Shown one piece after another: positions 11,205-23,634 of a stretch of 64,000 bases of DNA (position 1 is its first letter; each line of letters starts with the position of its first letter). The position numbers and the translations under genes are program-made. Under the pieces are notes generated by a model. The model was given only the letters and a program-made list of their open reading frames with translations. It did no database searches and was not told the origin of the DNA. Source of the DNA: Linyphia triangularis (Eukaryota > Arthropoda > Arachnida > Araneae > Linyphiidae); assembly GCA_963978545.1 (NCBI GenBank), contig OZ021727.1:57052487-57116486 (forward strand). Reading direction: 5' to 3'.

Positions 11205-12121
11205 ACCTCCTACTTTTTTGTCGTATTGGAAATCTCGCCAATTGCTAAATTTCTCACCTGTTGTGAAAAAGAAATTTTTTTGTGACTTATTAAGTGCTTG
11301 GAAATGATCTCATTTTCAATCGATTGTGCATTCTTGTATATATTTTATTTAAAGATCAAAAAGAAAGAGAACGAGTGCATATTTTTGCTTATTGTATTTA
11401 TTTAATGAAGTTGAAATAGAATTTCAAGTCATCCCCTACACATGTTGAATTTTTTAAATTATAGACAATATTTGAAGGGCTACGGCAAATAATGATCAGA
11501 GTCCAATTTTTTTGAAATCGAGGTTTTTCCTCCATCTGCAAGGTTATAGCAGATAATTTAACCCCGAGGTGTCCTCTGGCAAATAAATATCATGGTACGT
11601 GAGATTTTGAACAACCATTTACCTCAACCCTGAAACAAGCCTTAAGATTTGAAACTTTAAATCAGCTTTTCAGGAGAATTGAGAAAAATGTTCTCTGATC
11701 GTTCTTTGTCTTAGCCCTTCATTTCGGTTACTACCCTTGGTCGACAATATTTACTAACTTTTTGTTACGACAAAAAAGTCGATGTTTTAATACGTATTAT
11801 CCCAAGGAATCGTACATTAATCCGTCGACCATTGATGAAGTTTTTAGATGGCTGTCGACCAAGAAAACTATAGGACTTTAAAATTTAAATTATTTAATTG
11901 TAAGAAAGTTTACAAAATATCATCAACGATGTTCAATTGCCGGAATTTTTCTTTTAAAGTTCAATTTACTTGTCTTCAATCAATAAAGCATTTTGGCATT
12001 CAATGACAACAAGGATGATGTAATATTAATTTAAATAAATAGATTGTTCCTACTTTCCAAAAAAGTTGGCAAAAAGAAAGAAAGGTGACGAGATTTACGC
12101 TACGACAAAAAGGTAGGAGGT
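11205..12121. mobile_element. TTAA-flanked MITE-like element, 917 bp
   Basis: Left end ACCTCCTACTTTTTTGTCGT and right end ACGACAAAAAGGTAGGAGGT are inverted repeats with one mismatch, each bordered by TTAA (11201-11204 and 12122-12125). A TTAA duplication is the piggyBac-superfamily signature; the terminal bases are not the usual CCC start, so the superfamily call is an inference. An internal ACGACAAAAAAGTCG near 11767 repeats the terminal motif. There is no transposase. Confidence 0.75.
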
Positions 12122-12383
12122 TTAATTCGTAAGTGCCCAAAAGTTAATTGAAATCAATTTGATGAGCAGTTATTAACATTTAAATAATGCGGGTTAGGTC
12201 TGAAAATGGTAAACAACAAAAGCAAATAGGTGTTGCTTTTCTTATCGAAACCTAGAGTCGTAATAAAGGAAAGTTCTATAAGGCAATAATAAAAAATACT
12301 GTTACTAAATAATTCCTAAAATATTTTTCACTTTTGGTGCATTTTAGTAAATCTACAGTTCAACCTTTTTCAAAGGACATCTT

Positions 12384-12563
12384 GGCCGACCAAACGGTAT
12401 AGTGGTTAGCGTGCTAGCTTCTAGACCGCGAGATTGCAGGTTCGAGTCCCGTATTAGGCATGGGTGTTTGTAAGTGTATGTTGGCTTGTCTAATGACGAA
12501 TTTTTCGGCGCATTATAGCCCTTGTGTTGCTGACGGCGCCAGATAATCTGAAAACAACCAACC
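12384..12563 (+). mobile_element. tRNA-derived SINE, family 1
   Basis: Head GGTATAGTGGTTAGCGTGCT and GCAGGTTCGAGTCCCG with the family body and a CAACCAACC tail. Flanks AAAGGACATCTT (12372-12383) and AAATGACATCTT (12564-12575) are a 12-bp target duplication with one change. An antisense open frame through it is only a shadow. Confidence 0.92.
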
Positions 12564-13129
12564 AAATGACATCTTCATTTTAAAAGTCGGTTGAGTAGTT
12601 AAGGAGTAGTGACTGTAACAAAAATACAAATATACAAATTAGTTCTTTCATGTTGATGAATTATACACTTTATTTTGTGTAATATTTTTTAGAAGTTAAA
12701 AATAATACGTAATAGATTGTTTAATATTTTCAATAACATGCTTATTTTTTAAAGAAGTATCATATTTTGAAGTATTCCGTAAATAATTCCGCATGTAATA
12801 GAAACATATGCGTTTGGTTCAGAGTCGTACGTTTTTTAAATTTTTTGAATTATAATTATTATCAATTCAATATTTCAACCGCATTGAGGGAAATTAATAA
12901 GCTTTTAAATAAAAAGAAATATTGTAAACATTTAGAGCCGTTCATTTTAAATTGCTTTATTCTGACATGGATTTTTTTGCTTGAAGAATGGATTTCTATA
13001 TACGTTCGGAAATTAAATAAATTTCATGGCGTTTTTGATGCGAAATAAGAATATTTTAAAGTTTAAATTTATATGTAAGGAAAAGCCCTCTCTCTCAATG
13101 CATATAAGGCAAAGCTCTCACAGACTTAT

Positions 13130-14110
13130 TCATCACTAATTCTTCCACTTCCCATATAGTCACAAATCTGAAATTTGGTACAAATGTCAGCATTGACAAA
13201 CGTAGAAAAAGTAAGCTATTCCGATCTCAGTTAACCTACTTCAAAGGGTCGAAAGGGGACAAAAGTTCGAAACGAGAGATTTTCAAATGACCTACTTCGC
13301 ATATAATCACAACTCTGAAATTTGGTTCAAACGTCAACAATGACAAACGTAGTAAAAGTAAGCTATTACGATCTTGATAAATCAATTTTAAGCTGTCGAA
13401 AAGGGGTCAAAAGTTCGAAACAAGGGATTTTGAAATGACCCACTTCCCATATAACCACATCTCTGAAATTTGTACAAATATCAATAATGACAAATGTAGA
13501 AAAAGTAAACTATTCCGATCTCGATTTACCTACTTTAAGGTGTCTAAAATGGGTCAAGCGTTCGAAAAGATTGATTTTCAAAAGACTCTCTTCCCATTTA
13601 GTCACAATTCTGAAATTCGGTACAAATTTCAACAATGACAAACGTAGGAAAAGTAAGCTATTCCTATCTTGATGAATCAATTTTAAGGGGTCGAAAATGG
13701 GATAAACTTTCGAAGCGATTGATTTTCAAATGACTCTTCTCATGTAATCGCAACTCTGAAATTTGGTACAAATGTCAACAATGACAAACGTTAAAAAATA
13801 AGCTATTCCGATTTTGATTTACCAACTTTAAGGGGTCGAAAAGTGGTCCAACATTCGAAACGAGGAATTTTCAAATGACCCATTTCCCATATAGTCACAA
13901 ATCTGAAATTCGGAACAAGTGTCAACAAGAACAAGCATAGAAAAAGTAAACTATTCGGATGTGGATTAACTTATTTTAAGGCAGATAAGCACAGATAAAT
14001 AAGCTATTCTGATCTCGGTTAATTAATTGTAAGGTATCAAAACGTTCCAATCGAACAATATTCCAAGGTTCCACTTCCAACGTAGAAACAACACTGAAAT
14101 TCGGTACAAA
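13130..14110 (+). repeat. 147-bp tandem array, about 6.5 copies
   Basis: The word TCTGAAA recurs at 13167, 13314, 13462, 13609, 13755 and 13902, giving spacings of 147, 148, 147, 146 and 147. The consensus includes CACTTCCCATATAGTCACAA, CTGAAATTTGGTACAAATGT, CAACAATGACAAACGTAG, AAAAAGTAAGCTATTCCGAT and AAGGGGTCGAAAAGGGGTC. The last unit is decayed. Open frames across it are repeat artefacts. Confidence 0.92.
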
Positions 14111-14649
14111 TATTCTGATTAATGTTTTAAAAATAATAAAAAAAGTTAGAGCTTAAAATTATAAATCTTTTTCACTTTGGTATTCTAACTTATAAGAGAC
14201 ATAAACTAAACAAATCAAAGAACTTTAATTTAAAATCTTTCAAACACATAAACTCACGCAACGATATCATGATATTTTTAATGTAAGAAATTAACAACGT
14301 TGAATAAAGAAGAAAGAAACAAAATTAATAACCAAATTAAATATTTAACAATGAATTGTAGCAATGGAAAATTTAAATTGTTAAAAATAGAAAAGGAACA
14401 TGTCAATAGGTTTTTACTTGGTCATTACCTCTTTTTACATTTAATGTTTCAATTATAAAAATCAATTTCAACTGGACAATTTTTATCATTCTTCCATCTA
14501 AAATAAAATATAGATTTTAATATCGACCTTTGGGAAAGCTCTGAATGCATGTTGAATATTTTATAGAAACCGGTTAAACAGTTTTTGCGGAGCTTAGTAA
14601 AAATCAACATAATTTCATATTTACATAATAACTAGTTACGAAATACAAC

Positions 14650-14745
14650 CAAAGACATTCATGCCTTCCAAAAGCATCAATCAAAAGACATTTCATGCCT
14701 TCTTAAAGCATAAATGAAACGTCATTCCTGCCTTCCAAATTTTGG
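14650..14745. repeat. Short tandem repeat, ~37 bp, three copies
   Basis: AAGACATTCATGCCTTCCAA, AAGACATTTCATGCCTTCTT and AACGTCATTCCTGCCTTCCA follow each other with AAAGCAT(C/A)AAT between them. It sits in the core between the direct and inverted 147-bp monomers. Confidence 0.75.
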
Positions 14746-15064
14746 ATATTTGGATTTATTTTGATCCTTTAAAATTAGTTTTCAAAATCGCAATAGTTTA
14801 CTTTATCAAGGCCTGAATACCAAAAGACCAAATTTCAGATTAGTGCTTACATTGGAAGTGAGACATTTGAAAATCCATCGTTTGGAATTTAAGAACCCTT
14901 TTTGAGCTCTTAAATTTTGTTAACAGTGATCGAGATAATTTATTTTTTCTATGTTTGCCTTGTTGGAATTTGTACAAAATTTCAGTGTTGTGCAAGGTAA
15001 GTGGACATTTCCTATTGGATTTTTTTTTTCAAACGTTGCCTTATATGTATAAGACTAATATGGG

Positions 15065-15096
15065 ACAAGTATATGACTAATATGTCATATACTTGT
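15065..15096. other. Perfect 13-bp hairpin
   Basis: ACAAGTATATGAC, loop TAATAT, GTCATATACTTGT. It lies just outside the inverted 147-bp structure. Its role is unknown, and it may be a microsatellite-like accident. Confidence 0.6.
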
Positions 15097-15523
15097 AACT
15101 AAATAATTTAATTTTCAATTACAATCTTATAATAATACAAGATAGTGTGGATTTTATTTTTTGGGTTTTTGTACTTTAAATAAGTTTAAGTTTAAGGATC
15201 TCAGTTATAGTAAAAAATTCCAGCTATAGTAAAAAATTCCAGTTATAAAGATTTGAATGGCTACTCGAAAGAGAAATGTGATGTATATAAATTTGTAAAC
15301 ATTGTGATAAATGAAATATGAATTGAATTTCATTCGACAAGAAGAAATAGTGATAATATGAAGGGTTAGCGATAAAATTTTATAGAAATCATTTACTATG
15401 AGTCATATCAATGATTTGTTTTAAATGAAACGTTATAACATAAGTAAAAAGGTTATAAATTTATAATATGTGATGCAATGTTGCATACAGTAATGAAATA
15501 AATACCATTGTTTTTTTGTGCTG

Positions 15524-15751
<228 letters not shown>

Positions 15752-15921
15752 AAAATCATTCAGAAAACGGAATGTCGAGGGTGAAACCGTTCCACATTTA
15801 TTCTGAAAATTCTTCGCGTTTTTCGTATTTGTATGTGATAGCATATTGCTCTAATACTTTTTTATGCTTCCTACTTATCCGTAACAATTGTAGATTTTAC
15901 GGAGGAACAATGAATAATTAA

Positions 15922-17250
15922 GAAAAAAAAAAAAAAAGAAAGAAGAAGAAAAAAAAAAAAAAAAAAAGGAGAAAGGAACGAATAATTTTGAAAAAAAATT
16001 GCAAGAATTTTTCCCATTTCATTTCATCCTCTTTGAATTGCATGGTACCTGGATATTCAAAACAAAATAAAATAAAAAAATTCCTTAAGTAATAGAAAAA
16101 ATAGGAAAGGTAGAAAGATAGATGGAAGAGCTTTAAATGGGGAGCAGGAGCGAAAGAAGAAATAAATTCCTCACAGAGCACCTCCAACGAGGAAAAACCT
16201 TTAAGCACGTACAAAGCAACGTGGAAAAAATAAAAAATCGCAACAGGAACAAGTGAAAAACTCCGTCTAAAACTACGCCAGGAACACAGAAGAAAAAGCA
16301 GAAAATTATTATTTTTTTTTCTCCCCTTTAGCCTAGTTATCCGCAACTTCTCAAAAGAGGAGGAGAGAAAGAAAGAACAAAAATAATGCATAATAATAAC
16401 AACAACAAAAAATCCTCCGAAGTTTTTCCTTAAATAACAGCGCAACAACAATAATAATAAAAACATAAAAAAAGGAGTTTTTTTTCGCCAAAAAATCCCG
16501 CACACCGTCCACGTTTTATTGCCTTTTCTAGACCCCCCGAAAACCGTCTTTCGCGTTCGCGGGAGAGTTCTCTCTGAAAATCCCACCCGTGTCACTTCAT
16601 CTATGCCGGGGCGCCGGCGAAAGCTGCCGCCCCAGCCGACCAATAGCAGCCCCGAGAGCTGTGCTTCCCCCATGCCCCAACCCCCGGGCAACATGTGCTC
16701 GGCAATAAGCCATATCGCCCCAATGGATATTGCTTCCTTGCTCGTGAAAACCCAGTCCCCCCCCCTACACTCGAGAGAAGGGGGGGGGGAGGGCTTAGAG
16801 TACGAGGGGGAAGTCCCCCCCCCCTCTCCCGACGATATTAAAGGTTGGGCCTTATTGCAAGCTGTGGAAGTGCAACGGCGCATGCGTTTTCGGTTTGACA
16901 AGCTTCTCTATCGGGTTCAGAGGGATCCTTTACCAAACACGTTTCTTGCGGACCTGGCTCTAGTCTTTGTTCCACAAAAGGGATTCTTTTTTTCTTTTGT
17001 AGTCTTCTTTTTTTTGGAGACTTTTCTCCTGGTGGTATTTGGGAAAGGAATCGGGATTTTTCGGTGGCCTTTCTCTTGTCCTGTGCTGAATGCTGTTATT
17101 GACAGAGCGATCCGGAGTATCTTTTTACACATCTCTTCCTTGGAAAAGGAAATGTCTCCTTGGATTTTTAGTTTGTTTCTCGATGAGGCATGTCTTACAA
17201 GGAAGCAGAGAAAAACATGTAGGAGACTGATAACTATCTTCTTCGTTTAG
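15922..17250. other. Purine-rich low-complexity tract and GC-rich island; no supported gene
   Basis: 15922-16500 is A/G-rich on the plus strand (runs of A, GAAAGAAAG). 16510-16960 is clearly GC-richer than its surroundings, with TCGCGTTCGCGGGAG, GGGGCGCCGGCG and several runs of 7-9 C or G. Overlapping long frames exist on both strands (327 aa minus, 243 aa plus) but are low-complexity, end in hydrophobic or F-rich reads, and match nothing I recognise. GCAATAAGCCATATCGCCCC, AATGGATATTGC and GTTTTCGGTTTGACAAGC look like unique non-repeat sequence. It is possibly a CpG-type regulatory island 24 kb downstream of Lmx1. A transcript start here cannot be excluded. Confidence 0.4.
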
Positions 17251-18499
17251 AAAGAGTCCTTCACTTCAGTTTCAATTTTGACCGTATGTATTCCATTCAT
17301 ATGGGAAGCTTGAAATACGATCTTGGAAATCTGAAACGGGAAAATTAGTAACTAATAAGTCACGCAATATCTTAACGTCATGTTTACAAACGAGAAATGG
17401 AAGGATGGCATGACAAAAAATGTATACCTAACATTATGGGGTTTCAGTTTCTAGAAATAAATTGTATATTACATTTACAAATTTACCTCTTGCCGATTTT
17501 GAAGGATAGTATTTTTTAAAAATTCTGTTGAAGAAGCGTTATTTATTCAAGGAATCGTATAATTTTTCGTATGAAATTTTTAAAATGAAATAGCTTACAT
17601 GTATAATTACAATTATAATAAATTTGTTCAGTTGAGTGTAAGATTTTTAAGGTAAATGAAACGTTCGATTACACGTACAAAAACTTCAAGTAATATTGCA
17701 ATTTTTATAAACACTCCGGGTATTTGCGGCAGTTAAATTTCTTCGTCGACTATTTCTAAGAAAAACGTAATAACAATTTAAATTTATATCATTTCACATT
17801 TTTGTGCTTGGTATTTATTATACTTTTTTTTCTGTGTGGTAAGGCGAAATCTTAAATTAAAAAATGTATTGACCAGTTAAACTGCAAGAGCAGTTTAACT
17901 GTTCGTGGGAATAAAATTGCCTTTAATTTCCCAGAGAAGTCCAATATTAACCAATTCTTTAATTTTATTTGTTTATCCACTATTTGTAATAAACTTTAAT
18001 AAGATATAGATAAATTCTTTTTGCACGTTAATTGTAATAAATTGATTTTATGCATTCATCTCTCGACATTATTTTTTAAACAAACTTACCATGCACATTT
18101 TGTAATTTAAGATGAGCAAGAAAGAGCATTTAAAATGTATTTTAACATGATAACGTAAGATATTTAAAGGAATTAAAAAGTAGAACAAAATACTTTATTC
18201 AAATATCGAATATTTTATTTGCATAACAACGTAATTGTACCTAAATAAATAGTAAAAATATGCACTTAGAAATTCTTTCACTTGTTGAAGAACTTATCCG
18301 CTGTTTTCCTAACATGAGAATTAGAACTTAAAAGCTAAATATACGATACGGTATACAGGTATGGTATTCATTTTAGATATATACTAAAATTAAAGTTTTT
18401 TTCTTCCCTTTGTTTGTGCGATGAGAGTAAGTAAATATATTATTATTTAAACTCTTTATTGATAAAAAAAAAAAAAAAAAAAAAAAAAAACGCATTCAA
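17251..18499. other. No gene seen
   Basis: AT-rich sequence with an A run at 18462-18490. No recognisable coding or repeat signal. Confidence 0.5.
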
Positions 18500-19588
18500 A
18501 ACGTGGGCATTTGTTATAAGAGTTTAATTTAAGGAAGGTATATTCAGGAGCAAATGAAAGAATTTCTCTCTTAGAATAAGCATCAGTAATGAATTAAGTA
18601 AACCCTCTATTGGTTAGAATGAACAACTGTAAAGAAAATTCTCTTGCGTTAGGAAGAATTTATTGAAAGCAACATTTTCAGGAGAAGTTAAAACACTATA
18701 ATGCTAAAATAGAAGTCTCTAACATAATTACATGGAGTTAACCCTACATTTGTCAAAATTAACATATGAAAAAAAAAAAAAAATTCTTAAGCGATAAGAG
18801 TGTAATTGAAGGAAAGCAACTTTTAGGGATAGCTAAAACACTTATGTTAAAATAAGCACATGTAACAAGTTGAATAAACTCTACATTTGCTAGAACACCT
18901 GTAAAACCCTTTTATTTACGAAAAGAGTATAATTTAAGGGCTCTATCTACTTTGGATGTATGAAAAAAACGCTATTTTTAATAATTTTTTTGGAGGATAC
19001 TGTTATGTTTATTGATATAAAACTTGTTAGGCTTAACAAAAACATTCGTAAATTACAAAAAAAAAAAAAAAAAAAAAAAAAGATTTAACCACTTTTTTTT
19101 AGTGTGAAAATGCCAGGTAAACAGGAGACCTCAAAAAGTAGGTAGGTTCGCGCTGTTGAAAAAATCTCAGAAACTATTGAACTGATCCTTATGAAATTTT
19201 AACCACATATTCTGTACACTTATTGCTATATCCCGTGCCAGAGTTATTGCAACATTTTAATGTTCACTATTTTTATTTGGCAAAAAACATGTTTTTTTTT
19301 TTTTTTTGGTCCTCCATTTTGTTATTTTTGTACATAAATTAATAATAGAGATGCAGGATATAGCCTTTGTCACACTAAACCTAAAACCATTCATTTTTTT
19401 TTTGTTTCAGGTGGGCCGTTATTCAGATTTTTTTCAACAACGCACACCTACCTACTTTTTGAGGACTCCTGTTTACCTAGCATTTTCACACTAAAAAAAA
19501 TGGTTGAAATCAATAATTTTTTTAAAATATAATTTACAAATGTTTTTATTAAGCTTAACAAGTTTTATATCAATAAACATAACAGCAT

Positions 19589-19626
<38 letters not shown>

Positions 19627-20900
19627 GTAAAAATAGCGTTTTTTTCATGCATCCAAAGTGTAACGAAACACTTTCTTTTTAAAATAATTATGCTACTTGT
19701 TGAATTAACCTTACATTGATTAGAACTAACATCTGTAAAACCCGTTCCCTTGCGATAAGACTGTTAATTAAGGAAAGCAACTTTCAGGGATTACTAAAAC
19801 ACTCTTGGTTTAAGCACATGTAAGTAGTTAAATAATCCTACATTTACTAGAACTTCTGTAAAACCCGTTTCCTTGCGATCAGAGTGTAGTTTAAGGAAAC
19901 CAATTTTTAGGTATAACTGAAACACTATCTTGGAATAATTAATATTGGAACTAGTATATGTAGAACCCGTTCATTTGCGATAAGAATATAATTTAAGGAA
20001 AGCTCATTTCAGGTGTAAATGAAACACACTCTTTTTAGAATAATAACATGCTACTTGTTGGAATAGAACTAACATCCGTAAAAGTCGTTCCTGTACGATA
20101 AGAGAATAATTTAAGAAAAGAAATTCCCTAATGTAACTGAAACACCATCTTTTTATAATAATTACTTGTTACTTGTTGAATAAACCCAACATTGTTTAGA
20201 ACTGACGTCTGTAAAATTGGTTCCTTTGCGATTAGAGTGTAATTTAAGGAAAGCAACTTTCAGGGATTACTAAAATATTCATGTTATAAGCACATGTAAC
20301 TAGTAGAATAAATCCTACATTTGCTAGAACATCTGTAAAACCCGTTTCTTTGCGATAAGAGTGTAGTTTAAGGAAGCCAATTTTTAGGTATAACTGAAAC
20401 ACTATCTTGGAATAATTAATTATTAGATCTAGTATCAGTAAAACCCGTTCATTTGCCATAAAAATATAATTTAAGGAAAGCTCATTTCAGGTGTAACTGA
20501 AACACTATCTTTTTAGAATAATAACATGCTACTTGTTGCATTAGAACTAACATCCGTAAAAGTCGTTCCTGTACGATAAGAGAATAATTTAAGAAAAGAA
20601 ATTCTCAAATACAACTGAAACATCATCTTTTTATAATAATTACATGTTACTTGTTAACTTAATTAGTCAAAGCGATGATTAGAACGAATATCGGTAAAAC
20701 GATTTTTTTTGCAATGAGTGTGCAAATTAAGTAAGAGAACATTTAGGGGTGTTGTAACATTAATCTTAGAAAGATTAATTATAACTACTTGTATTAATTC
20801 TATATTTATTTGAAGAAACCTCTGTAGAACCAGTTTTGATACGAGGCGAGTGATATTGAAAGAAGAGCACATATAAGGGAATCTGAAACAATATGTGTTA
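18500..20900. repeat. ~120-bp satellite with 4-monomer higher-order repeat
   Basis: Monomers share GTAAAACCCGTTCCTTTGCG, ATAAGAGTGTAATTTAAGGA, AAGCAACTTTCAGG, AACTGAAACACTATCTT and ACTTGTTGAATAAACCCTAC. The start word GTA(A/G)AA occurs at 19735, 19858, 19960, 20078, 20211, 20335, 20438, 20556, 20694 and 20822. Lengths 123/102/118/133 are followed by 124/103/118/138. Thus a unit of about 477 bp made of four distinct monomers is present twice. Monomers before 18950 are more diverged. A MITE interrupts the array at 18950-19660. Confidence 0.88.
18950..19660. mobile_element. Palindromic MITE with ~200-bp terminal inverted repeats
   Basis: The left arm begins CTTTGGATGTATGAAAAAAA and then CGCTATTTTTA; the right arm is its inverse (AAAATAGCGTTTTTTTCATG, CATCCAAAG). 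Further matching pairs are TATCAATAAACATAACAG, AAGCTTAACAAG, TTTTCACACTAAAAAAAA, GGAGACCTCAAAAAGTAGG and GGTAGGTTCGCGC-like sequence. The arms are about 200 bp each with A runs inside. TA stands on both sides (18948-18949, 19661-19662). The unique centre is about 19175-19425. No transposase. It is inserted within the satellite, so it is younger than the array. Confidence 0.8.
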
Positions 20901-20999
20901 GAATGAACGCCTTAAACTGGCAGTAGGGGAAAAAAAATCCATACTGTTAAGAATGAATTTAGATTGGTAAAAAAATATCGTAGAACAGCCATATAATTT

Positions 21000-23600
21000 T
21001 AAAGTTAATTTTTATTTGTTTAATTGAATTTGCTGTATTTTTCTATTTCTCTCTTGTTTTAAAATTATAAAAAACAATTTTTTTCCACCAGTTTATAGTT
21101 GAAAAGTTAACCTTTTTTCCAAGTTCGATTTGTAATCTTATTTTGACTTATATTACTATCATTAAGAGTTTTTATTTAAAGTAAAGTATTTAAACAAAAC
21201 CAACGTATTAAATTAATAACTTTGATAAATTTCCATATATGTAATAAAATTTTTAACAAAACTATGTATGGAATATTGCATTTATATATAGAGAGAGGTT
21301 TACATAAAAAAACGTTGATACTACATTATTTACAACAAAAGGAAAATTATATCTTTAAAACATAAACAATAAAATGTTTGAATAAGATAGCAATTAATAA
21401 GTTGCTTTATATAATTATTTTAATAAACAATAACTTTTCCAACTCACACAAAAATAACATACTATACCAACTCCTCGTGTACCCAAACAATCTTCTCTCA
21501 CTAAATATACGCTCCCTTTCTCGAAAGTGGATCCTTCTCACCTTTCCACAGGAGCAATAGCAGAAACACGCATCGCTAAACTCCGAAGGAATGAAGACGA
21601 GTTCATTCGGGCGGCAAGGTCAGGGGGGGGAGGAGAGCGAAGGGGCTAGAATGTGGGCCACTTAGAGGGATACAACTCATTCGTAGGAAAAGTTTAATGG
21701 ACATATTTAAAAGATATTTGTTGGCCGATACAGGACTCTCAGAAAGACGTTTAACTCTACATTGAGTTTTCAATGGGATGGGGATTTTTATTTTATTTTT
21801 GTTGGAAAGTTAGGGGTTCTTTTTTTTTTTTTTTAATTTCCCGTTACGTTTTTGGATCGAATTTTGATTTTTCTCTATTTTGGGACTGGTGTTTTTACAA
21901 GAATCAAGATACCAGTTTTTGATTGTGAGATGGAAATATAATAGTAGTTGTAGTAATAATAGTTGCCAGGTGATGAATTATATTTATAATGAAATGGTTT
22001 AAAATATAATTTATTTTACATTGGTGAATGGATTTGTTTTTCAACTACTTAAGATGATGCTTTAATTATTATTTTACAAACTACTTAGAATTGCACTTTA
22101 TAAATTTGTGAGCATTTATATAGTAGGTTGGTTTGTAATTATTTGTGAACTACAAATTTCATTAAATGAATCAAAACGAGAAAAAATATCAGCTTATCTA
22201 ACATTGAAATCCATAAAGCTTGACTTGAAAAGAACACAAGGGGTAAAGTACTCAGGCATGTGGAGTTAATTTACGAATTACTAATGAATACTATTCATTA
22301 ATTAAAGGTATTGTCAATAAGAGTTGTATTCACATTTGTAAAAATGCTATAAAATATTATGTAAATATCTATATAAAAAAACAAACAAAAAAAACACAAA
22401 TTAGAAATTAATGTTGACTCATTATAGAATTGCATAGAGCTAGGAAATGTATTACAGAAACATGTATTGTTTAATTATTTTATTCGTTCATGGAGAGAGC
22501 TCAATACGACAATTTAAAATATTGTATCGCAAGAACAAAATTTTCTAAATATGAAATCTTTATATTTAATTGATATTTGTCCTGTAATAACTTGTTACCC
22601 CTCTTTTTGTAGATCATCGACTCTAAGTATTAAATATTAAATTTAATACGTTTCTTTAAACATTCAGCAACTGGTGGTAAAATGGATTTGTTCTTGGGAT
22701 GTAATATGTTAGATTGACGTACTGAGCCTCCATGATCGTATAATATAATTAAATTAGGAAAATTTAATGTAATTACGTTTACAAACTACATGCAAGTCTA
22801 TAAGGGTAAAGTATTGGTTTCAAATTCAAGTGTATTGAAATTTATGGTTATACCACACTTTTGTAATGGATAAACGATAGTAAGATGTGAACATCACTCT
22901 TATATGTGCACCAGACAACTCATTTTATTCAAATTTCAGTAACCATGTGTGGGACGTTTCGAGGATATGCTTTGTTTCAAAATTCAATTTTTTTGGAATT
23001 GTCCATCATTTGAAAACAGTTTAAAGGAGGAATGGAGAAGCAATTTGGCTTGCAGAGTTTATAAAGAACTTTATGCCAAGTAAGAGACTGCAGGGCAAGG
23101 TCAAGACTGATGTTAGAGAAGATCATAATTGCTAATACTAAAAACCAACTATTTGAATTGCATCCTTGTAAAAATCCAACATATACATACTAATGATACT
23201 TCATTTTATTACATAAACCTCCACCGAATACTTCGTAATTCATTTTGTGACTCTGATATAATATGTGATTGATGCTTTATATTTTATTATGATATGTTAA
23301 GATGTCTTTTTGATGGGAATTTCGTGTGCTAGCATTTTCTACTGAAAAGTTTAGTAGTGTTCGGGTCAGTGTGTATTTCCATATTTATTTTGATTTAAAT
23401 ATAAATATTCGAAATTCATATGTATAAAACGTGCAGTTGGAATAGGATCTCAAATAGTAATTTATAAGTACTAAATATAAGTACATGTCCAAAGTTACGA
23501 TGTTTATACAATCTACATCGATAGAACCCAAAAACTGTTTTGATATAAAAAGTCCACTAAAAAAAAGTATCCCAATGGGCGTTTTAAGACACCTTCTCTA
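21000..23600. other. No gene; one GC-richer island at 21460-21670
   Basis: Mostly AT-rich. About 21460-21670 is distinctly richer in GC and complex (GCTCCCTTTCTCGAAAGTGG, GAAACACGCATCGC, CATTCGGGCGGCAAGGTCAG, GGGGGGGGAGG). It contains AGGTCA and no repeat hallmark, so it may be a regulatory or otherwise constrained element. Conservation is untested. Confidence 0.4.
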
Positions 23601-23634
23601 TTTTCCTCAGTTCCCTTCAAAACGATTCTCAAAG

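Larger units (their letters stand above)
13101..15047. mobile_element. ~1.95-kb inverted structure built of 147-bp monomers
   Basis: CATATAAGGCAA (13101-13112) is mirrored by TTGCCTTATATG (15036-15047). Between them, direct 147-bp monomers fill about 13130-14110, and at least two reverse-oriented, more diverged monomers lie at about 14760-15020. In reverse complement these show CTGAAATTTGG, GGATTTTCAAATG, CAAACATAGAAAAA and ATCTCGATCACTGTTAACAA. A non-monomer core occupies about 14110-14740. The whole looks like a foldback-type or Helitron-derived element. The superfamily is not established. Confidence 0.65.

Noticed and set aside
13130..14110. CRISPR-like array
   Set aside because: The whole 147-bp unit repeats with drift; there are no unique spacers, and the genome is eukaryotic.
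15918..16901. 327-aa minus-strand frame
   Set aside because: Low-complexity, ends in poly-F from an A run, no domain, and overlaps another long frame on the opposite strand.
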